Origin: Gonatopus flavifemur
Lineage: Eukaryota > Arthropoda > Insecta > Hymenoptera > Dryinidae
Direction: 5' to 3'
Length of the DNA: 64,000 nt
Assembly (NCBI GenBank): GCA_018340375.1
Contig: JAFFJZ010000006.1
Span: 12,480,001-12,544,000 of the forward strand
Part shown: piece by piece, positions 57,641 through 64,000 of the stretch
How the letters are laid out: every line of letters starts with the position of its first letter
Numbering within the stretch: the first letter of the stretch is position 1
The notes under the pieces: generated by a model
Seen by the model: only the letters and a program-made list of their open reading frames with translations
Databases searched by the model: none
What the model was told of the DNA's origin: nothing
Translations under genes and position numbers: made by a program

Positions 57641-58997
57641 ACGATGTTTCCAATGGCGAAGAGTTGATTCGAGTAGATATGTAATAACGATGATTTATCA
57701 GATTTCGTGAGTTTTAATTTTCGTTTTGTTTCTATAAAAGATGAAAACTTCGAGAACATAGAAACCTGATAAAATTCACAATGTTTTACAGTAAATTTTA
57801 TCAGGAAATTTAACTATAAATTTCTCTCAGCGTAGATGAGAAAATTCGATGAATAATTCTAATGTACATAGAAAAGGCAGTCGTTGTATGATGAAGCCAA
57901 ACAGCGGTGTAGTATTGTTAGATCCTGTTTTACTCTCTTAGTAATTTGAGGGAGACTTAATTATCTAATCAATTAACTTCAATCAGAACGATGAGTAATT
58001 TCCCGCTCCGCTGGTGCCTTTGCAAAGGAGAATTTCTTGTCACACCAATCCCACGGGGTGAATCACGGATGAGTTCGCGGCAAATCGATTACATCCCGAT
58101 CTTACTGCAAACTAAAACAAGATAGCGAAAGGATCCTGCGTTAGGTACCTTCCTCCGCACACGAGACGAATGGTTCAATGAGTTCAGGATCCTACGGCGC
58201 TATCCTGTTCACGGTGGTTAATTAATTCCTTTATTCTCCGTGTACTTTTACTCCATACTTTTCGTTAACCCCGTTATTGCTCCCGTGTTTAGAAAATTTC
58301 CAATCCAAGGCAACCCGAGACTATTTTGTTGTATATATGCCTTTGCTACAACTTCGATACTTTGCGTATACAATAATTTATAAATCCCCAGAGAGACATC
58401 TTGCATCGAAAATTTGATTTCCTTCATTTTCAACTCAGTTTCGTGCTCTCAATGCTCGTGTGAACTTTTAAGTGTATATCGTAAAAAAAGTGAAGGAACT
58501 TAAATCTCCGCCATCACTTTGGAGAGTCCATCTAAAAAGTTGAGAGGAAATTTCCTAGACGAGGATATTTTTTTATGAGCGGCATTACGGTCTTTTTTCA
58601 GTGAGGTACAACGAAGCACCATATAGAGGAAAAGTTAGAAAAGTGACATCCATAAAATGCCAAACTAGGTAACGATTCTTGAATAAACATTATGTTGAGA
58701 ACATTTCACTTTATTCATATGTGCAACGTTAATATCGAATATTATAATCCACTGATAGAACGGTGAGTGGCTGGAGAATGTGTATTCGTTCATGATTTAT
58801 GTATCGTTGCCAACTTTGAGAGTTCGCTCTTCAAATAGGCATATCAGGATAGGGATCGTCCATAAATTACGTAACGCTATTGACTGTATCTTTCTCTATC
58901 TTACTCATCATGTCTCAAGTTCGTGCAACCAGGAAAGTGTTACGTGTTTTATGTATGGTATCATACACTGAAAATAACAATTTTTTATATAAAACAT
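57641..58997. other. Intergenic, no gene recognised
   Basis: AT-rich. A possible eroded CACTG-family copy spans about 58475-58603 (TATCGTAAAAAAAGTG ... TCTTTTTTCAGTG). The terminal exon of the lipase-like gene could lie here, but I could not place one. Confidence 0.4.
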
Positions 58998-60987
58998 CTA
59001 TTTTGAGGGGATGAGAATTTCAATCTGATATAATAACTTACAAGCGTAGGGATACACTGAACCCGTGGAAACTTTGAATTCTCCTCGTTCTTTAAAATTC
59101 TCAGCATTGAAACCCATTTGTGGGCATCGGAATAGTTCGCAGGGTGGTTCACTGGATTTCATCTCTGAATAAAATCTGAACGACGGGGAGTTCGAATGCT
59201 CGACACTGGCCGTGAAATATTCGTAGGATAATTCATGATTGCACAAAATATTACTCACTGTGGAGAGGAAGAAAATATTGAATCGAGTAAAAGCACAAAC
59301 TATCCAAATTGCATAAAGATTTCTAAAAGCTATCTTATATTTGAGAATTCCGTTGTTCTTCAAGAATAATGCACGATAGCTAGAAATTATGAGGTGGATA
59401 AAATACATTAGAATTATGCCAAGCATTCACAACAGCCATTGTATGATACCAATGTTGAAAAAAAGGATTGTCGGAGCCTGAAATGATGTTATCATTCCAC
59501 AGTTGCATCATTCTCATGTCGAACCATAGTTCGGAATCTCATCCCTGGTTATAGAATCCCATTGGGGTTTCCGAAAAAAACCTGATCGAAATCCATTGAA
59601 AATCAATTTTAAGTTCGTTTGAATCATAGTTATTTGCATCGGAATCAATGAGAATGAATCGGTTCAATGAGGTTCTTTAACGAGGGATGATAAAAGCTGT
59701 TTCAATTATCTTACTTTCATCCTTATACTTCCCTGGTGGTAACTGTTCTTCACAAGCGGGCTGCGTCTTCCCGTTGTTCACATAAAAGATACTTCTGTCT
59801 GGAAATGAAATGTTAGAAAATACAAAACAACAATTAAAATCCTCGAACTCGAATAGCATTCGAGTAGTCCTTTTGATCGAAAGTATCATACGCAAGCCCA
59901 CAATTTCCTCAATCGTCTAGAGAAAGTCCAACATTTATAAACTCGTTGTGATATGTCAAATTTTGTTGGTACTAACTGATAATACTGTTATAGTCAGTGG
60001 TGTTTGTCCAAGGGTGACAATCACATCCACGAAGGTCTGTCGTGATGTTTCTGCCAGTGACAGCCCGTGGTCTTGCAAGCATCCAAATGGCGTTGGATCC
60101 AAGGCAGTTATTCTTCTCGTTATCCAAACCTGTTCCAACGCACTTGTAGCGTGTTGAGCGATATAAGCGCATATATGTGCTCCGATTCCATGACCCACGC
60201 AATGCATGTGTTTCCAAGTCACGTATTTTTTATTCGATTGCTTTTTGAATAATTGCACATACGAAACTAGATGACTCCGGAACAGAAAATATCACTCTTG
60301 GTTTCACTGAACAAGATTTGAAATGAATCGTGAATCCTCGCTTATCTTGCAATTGTTTCCGCAACTTCTGCTGTTTTGATTCCAACGTGGTCGTAATCGT
60401 TGAAAGTTGTAGCTGGTAAATTCCAATACACCGTGATAACATTGAAAGTACCCTTGATCGAATATGAAAAACAATCTTATTCATTTTTTCATGAGGAAAA
60501 TCAATTGCAAGCACTGTAAAAAATGTAGGGAGTTTTTCTTCACCCTGTTGGTGGATTTACATCTAAAATGAGGGATTTTTTTACCACTTTCAGGAACTAT
60601 TTTGTTTTTTGGGTGTTGAATCCTCCACAAATGAAGGGAAAGTCCACCAAATCATGGTGAAAAATTCCCCATCTGTGGAGAAACTTTGCTGCCACCATTT
60701 TTTTCGGGGAAAATTCTACAATCATTTTTTACAGTGAGGGCCTGTACCTTTGCGTTGAAAACTTCTTGCATATGTTGGATTTTCTTCTCATGATTTTTCA
60801 TGAAAAAACCTGGTACTATGGCGATAGTTTGACGATCTGGACGGAATATAGAGTGACTAATATTGTGAAAGAAAGTATCTGTCCACATGGTTTTGCGTTT
60901 TAATTCAGGTGTTGAGAGTTTGAAATGAATATCCAAATTTTCTACCGCGTACGTCGTGTAATACCGTCGTATCAATTCAGGATGCAT
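58998..60987 (-). CDS. Pancreatic-lipase-family gene, predicted non-catalytic, with MITE in the frame
   Basis: Exon model on the minus strand: 60987-60738, interrupted by a MITE, then 60511-60432, 60274-59973, 59798-59715, and 59257 to about 59042 or the stop at 58998. Family landmarks in order are VENLDIHFKL, TIAIVPGFF, VQALAIDF (beta strand before the fold's core), MHCVGHGIGAH, ITALDP, QTFVDVIV, IFYVNNGKTQPAC, CNHELSYEYF, and MGFNAENFKERGEFKVSTGS. In lipases the elbow is GHSxGAH; here Ser is Gly, while the Asp of LDP and the His of CNHELSYEYF remain. It should therefore bind but not cleave lipid, like Diptera yolk proteins, if it is expressed. Splice sites of the last three exons are good; the 60432/60274 junction is less certain. 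No signal peptide is seen, so an upstream exon may be missing. It may instead be a pseudogene. Confidence 0.65.
60512..60736. mobile_element. CACTG-family MITE inside the lipase-like reading frame
   Basis: The ends CACTGTAAAAAATG and CATTTTTTACAGTG have AG duplicated at 60510-60511 and 60737-60738. It is closely related to the copy at 923-1258 (shared GGGGAAAATT, TTGTTTTTTG, GAATCCTCCACAAATGA). Removing it and one AG joins the lipase codons in phase as KVQALAIDF. On the lipase strand its right-hand inverted repeat provides a T-rich tract ending ACAG. Confidence 0.9.
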
Positions 60988-61187
60988 CGCGAGCCCGAAT
61001 CAACCTGCAACGAAAGATTATGACGAGAAATTGTCACACGGTGGCCAATGTGCAACAAAAACATATTTTCTTCGCATTAATTTTCAATGTTCAATACATC
61101 AGCTATCGGCGTATTTCATTCTGAAAATCCATGTGAAAAAAATGTTTTTTTTTGTTTCACATCGAACATATCAAGGTTGTTTTTTTA

Positions 61188-61679
61188 CACTGTAAAAAAA
61201 TTTCTTCTGATAATTCAGAAAATGTGTCTGTAATTTGTTACAGTCACTTTTCTCTGAGCTTTGAAAAAAATTTTGACTGAATTTTAAGAAACGTACACGG
61301 AGACAAAAGAATTCGTTATGACAGTGAAAGCTCATTTTGCTGGAGCAGCAATTTTTTAACTGTGGCGGCAAAAAATTTTTGCTCCTCTTCATATAATACT
61401 GAAAATTTCGCTGGTCCGGTGAAAAGTTTGCTACTTCAGTTAATTATGTTGCTCTCTCAGCAATCCAATTAGCTGTGGCAGCCAATTTTCACCTAAATAA
61501 GCAAAAAGATTCGCTGTTCTAAATATAACATCTCAGAATTTTCAGAATGCACTTCGAAATTCAGTTGGAGGATCTTAAAATTCACCAAATTTTATATGAA
61601 AGTTAATAAAAAGGAAAAAATAGCTGTGAAAAATTACTGTCACATTTTCTGAATTTTCAGGAGGAATTTTTCTACAGTG
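61188..61679. mobile_element. CACTG-family element, 492 bp, with a nested element
   Basis: The ends CACTGTAAAAAAATTTCTTC and GAGGAATTTTTCTACAGTG are flanked by TA at 61186-61187 and 61680-61681. The arms match for more than 35 bp (CTGAAAATTCAGAAAATGTG-like). The middle is filled by an element of the CACGGAGA family. Confidence 0.8.
61296..61525. mobile_element. CACGGAGA-family repeat, nested copy
   Basis: It begins CACGGAGACAAAAGAATTCG + TTATGACAG after TA. It continues with units such as TTTGCTGGAGCAGCAA and TAGCTGTGGCAGCCAA. Copies at 62850-63189 and 63767 onward share the start and the GCTGNNGCAGC-like units. The right boundary is approximate. Confidence 0.6.
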
Positions 61680-62247
61680 TATTTACGTGAGCATATCGTG
61701 ATTCACCTTCAAAATCTTCCGTTGGAGAAAATTCATCTAAAGTAACAGATTCGGCGTGTTAAACGCTGTGTCATCGAGAATGAGTTTCAAGGTTTTTTAG
61801 AGTCTTACCGTAACAGGTGATGCCAAGTTTCGGACTGTCTGCAATCAAGGAAAAATGTATATATGTATATATATACTATATGTATATACACTGTGAAGAG
61901 TGATTGTGAAATCTCCCCCCAAAAATTGGTGGTAGCTGAATTCCACTACAGATGTATGGAAATGGGCATGCAAACATCATCAATGTTATTTGAAGAGATC
62001 ACGAATAGATAAGTCATTTAAACATGTATAGTTTTCCATGCCCATTTCCCTACACAATGTGTGTCCAGTTTTGACCAAGTTATGTCTATTTTAATGTCTA
62101 AAGAATGAAAAAATTCTAATCGACTTCGATCTCTTCAGATCTATGCAGATCTGATTAATTTTTTCCAGAAATACTCAATTTTTTTGGAACGATCTAAAAG
62201 GGAAGGAAATGAGCGGTTAGTGCACGCGAATTGCGTGGATCTGAATA

Positions 62248-62445
62248 CCCTGCTTAAAAGATCCAATCGAAACTTATTAACTCGTCAATCAGTATGAATC
62301 AGATTTTTGTCCAGCAATTTTCTTATTTGATCTTATTCAAACCGATTAGATTTGAATAAGATCAAATAGGAAAAATTCCTGGACAAAAATCTGATTCATA
62401 CTGATTGACCAGTTAATAGGTTTCAATCGGATCTTTTAAGCAGGG
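62248..62445. mobile_element. TA-flanked palindromic MITE with CCCTGCTTAAAAGATCC ends
   Basis: CCCTGCTTAAAAGATCCAAT pairs with ATCGGATCTTTTAAGCAGGG. TA is at 62246-62247 and 62446-62447. The arms continue (AATCAGTATGAATCAGATTT / AAATCTGATTCATACTGATT) across nearly the whole 198 bp. A Tc1/mariner-type non-autonomous element is likely. Confidence 0.9.
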
Positions 62446-62849
62446 TAGATCTATATTTTCCATTTTCTGGTGTGAGCAAGATCTCTAATCAGATCTATCC
62501 ATGTCTGCACAGTGATTGAGCCATCTTCAGCCCTCTTCTGGCGCGAAATTGTCCAGCATTAGGGAAAAATGCGCTGGAGTTCACTCAATGTTGATGTACA
62601 CAGGAGTCCGTAGATCTAAATTGCCTTCTCCCGGGATGAGCGGTTATCAGCTTCTAGAATAGCACTAGAATGTTTCGAATCGTTGTTCTATGTATATTCA
62701 TTGTATATCGCAGTGTTGCAAAACCTTCGATCTTCCGAATTCCATCCTTGTGTCCCAAAATATCGATTTTAGACTGAATTCCAACGGTTTTTTTAATTAA
62801 TATGTCACGAAATCCGCCGTTTTTTCGCCTATTCATGCATGGAGGAGGA

Positions 62850-63189
62850 AAATTTGCTGTTTCAGTTAATCGAGGTATTATATATAGGATAATAAATCTT
62901 TTTGCTAATCCAGCTAAAAATTCATTGCCTCAGCTAACTGGATTGCCGGAAGAGCAACATGATCAGCTAAAGTAGCAAATTTGGTGATATATTAGCAACA
63001 TTTGCAGTATTATCTACAGAATAGCAAACAAATTTTGCTGGAGGAGAAAACATATGTTGCTGCCACAGCCAAAATATCGCCGTCGTAGCTAACAAAATTG
63101 CTATGATAGCAAAAAATTTACTGCTCCAGCAAAAAGGTACCCAGCGACATCAGCTCTTCGCTGTCATGGCGAATTCTTCTCTCACCGTG
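62850..63189. mobile_element. CACGGAGA-family repeat, reverse orientation
   Basis: In reverse complement it starts CACGGTGAGAGAAGAATTCG + CCATGACAG and then runs through many short AGCAAA / TTTGCT / GCTG units. TA follows at 63190-63191. The left boundary at the window's lower side is eroded and approximate. Confidence 0.6.
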
Positions 63190-63329
63190 TAGATTAATCT
63201 TTGTTTTCCGCAGAAGTATCCAATTTTAAGAGCCACTTTCAAGGTCATTTCCTTTTAAATTTATCTGAGTTCTTTTCTTTTCCAAACAATTGCCATTTGG
63301 AGAATTTAAAAAGTACGAGCAAAGCGAGC

Positions 63330-63420
63330 GCTATTTTGGGCTCCATATTCCATATGGCGAGCGGAGCAAACGCACGCAAATCTCAAAAGTGCTAGCGAAG
63401 CGAGCATCATTTGGAATAAT
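63330..63420. repeat. Inverted GCGAGC-rich repeat
   Basis: AGCAAAGCGAGCGCTATTTT, GGCGAGCGGAGCAAACGC and TAGCGAAGCGAGCATCATTT are related short units close together. A further CTAGCGCAGCGAGTTTAAA lies near 63679. They look like shuffled pieces of one repeat end. Confidence 0.45.
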
Positions 63421-63440
63421 AAATAAGTGGGGTGGGAATA

Positions 63441-63657
63441 CACTGTAGAAAATAATCCGCATTTTCCTATACGCAGCAACCGGAAAATTCCAATCATGAG
63501 ATAAGAAATCAATTTTTTAGGAAAATTCCAAACTTTGTGGGATTTTGACTATCATTCTCCATCAGATTTCCAATAGAATACGAAAAATTCCTAACGTATG
63601 TATGTATTAATTACTGCCGTACATTCATGTAGTTTCCCATAGAAATTTTTCACAGCG
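63441..63657. mobile_element. CACTG-family MITE, diverged right end
   Basis: The left end is CACTGTAGAAAATAATCC and the right end AGAAATTTTTCACAGCG, with one mismatch to CAGTG. TA is on both sides (63439-63440 and 63658-63659). Confidence 0.6.
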
Positions 63658-63766
63658 TAAGTCTAATTGCAGAAGTACTAGCGCAGCGAGTTTAAATTTT
63701 CATATCAGTGTCGTAAAACCTCCCGATTTGTCGAAGGAAAATTACAGGAATTACATTAAAAGAACG

Positions 63767-64000
63767 CACAGAGAAAAAAGAAATCGCTATGACAGAGAAA
63801 CCTGATTTTGGTGGGTATCTTTTTACTGGAACAGCAAATGTTTCGATTTTTTAGCTGTGGCAGTAAAAACTGTTTGCCGTTCAAGAAAAATTTGTTACTT
63901 CAATTAATCATGTTGCTCTCTGAACAATCTAGTTAGCAGTGATAGCAAATTTTTAGCTAGGTTAGCACAAACATTTGCTATTCTATATACTACAGTACAA
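63767..64000. mobile_element. CACGGAGA-family repeat running off the window
   Basis: It begins CACAGAGAAAAAAGAAATCG + CTATGACAGAGAAA, followed by TTTAGCTGTGGCAGTAAAA. It matches the copies at 61296 and 62850 and is truncated by the window end. Confidence 0.6.

Noticed and set aside
59972..60217. 81-codon minus frame METHALRGSW...
   Set aside because: Out-of-phase reading of the lipase-like exon at 59973-60274.
1..64000. CRISPR arrays, prokaryotic operons, viral genes, rRNA
   Set aside because: No spaced direct repeats of CRISPR type, no operon structure, no viral or rRNA sequence recognised; intron-bearing genes show a eukaryotic genome.

Overview
The window is eukaryotic and very probably from an insect. 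It is AT-rich with GT-AG spliced genes and dense short DNA transposons. The best guess is a hymenopteran such as a wasp: the PP2A-B protein reads like insect twins, and the mauritiana and mellifera mariner types fit that order. The order is an inference from sequence texture, not proven here.

Four host genes can be supported. (1) A minus-strand SAP30BP/HCNGP homologue at 9.3-10.3 kb, with an intronless coding region. (2) A plus-strand twins homologue (PP2A regulatory subunit B) in eight exons from 16.8 to 26.1 kb; all exon phases fit and give 448 residues. (3) A minus-strand ELOVL fatty-acid elongase in four exons from 48.8 to 44.3 kb (262 residues), with a 1.66-kb repeat-bearing transposon in intron 3. 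(4) A minus-strand pancreatic-lipase-family gene between about 61.0 and 59.0 kb. Its nucleophile serine is replaced by glycine, and a 225-bp miniature transposon sits inside its reading frame. These genes have no shared pathway; they are ordinary scattered eukaryotic genes.

Most of the rest is transposon-derived. There are three mariner copies: a mauritiana-type copy with an open 345-codon transposase at 38.1-39.4 kb, a broken sister copy at 55.3-56.6 kb, and a decayed mellifera/cecropia-type copy at 35.3-36.6 kb. The broken sister copy sits inside a Kolobok-like element with TTAA target duplication (54.6-57.6 kb) and interrupts that element's transposase remnant. Many palindromic miniature elements have readable target-site duplications: two hAT-like (8 bp), one Mutator-like (9 bp), several with TA, and a family of at least eight copies ending in CACTG/CAGTG with 2-bp duplications. 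Several are nested.

The most interesting signals are the CACTG family and its insertion into the lipase reading frame, where a frame-preserving splice through the element is possible. Next come the serine-to-glycine lipase, the transposon carrying an exact 157-bp tandem array inside the elongase intron, and a 1.2-kb long inverted repeat at 52.9-54.1 kb. No rRNA gene, convincing tRNA gene, CRISPR array, virus or toxin gene was recognised.
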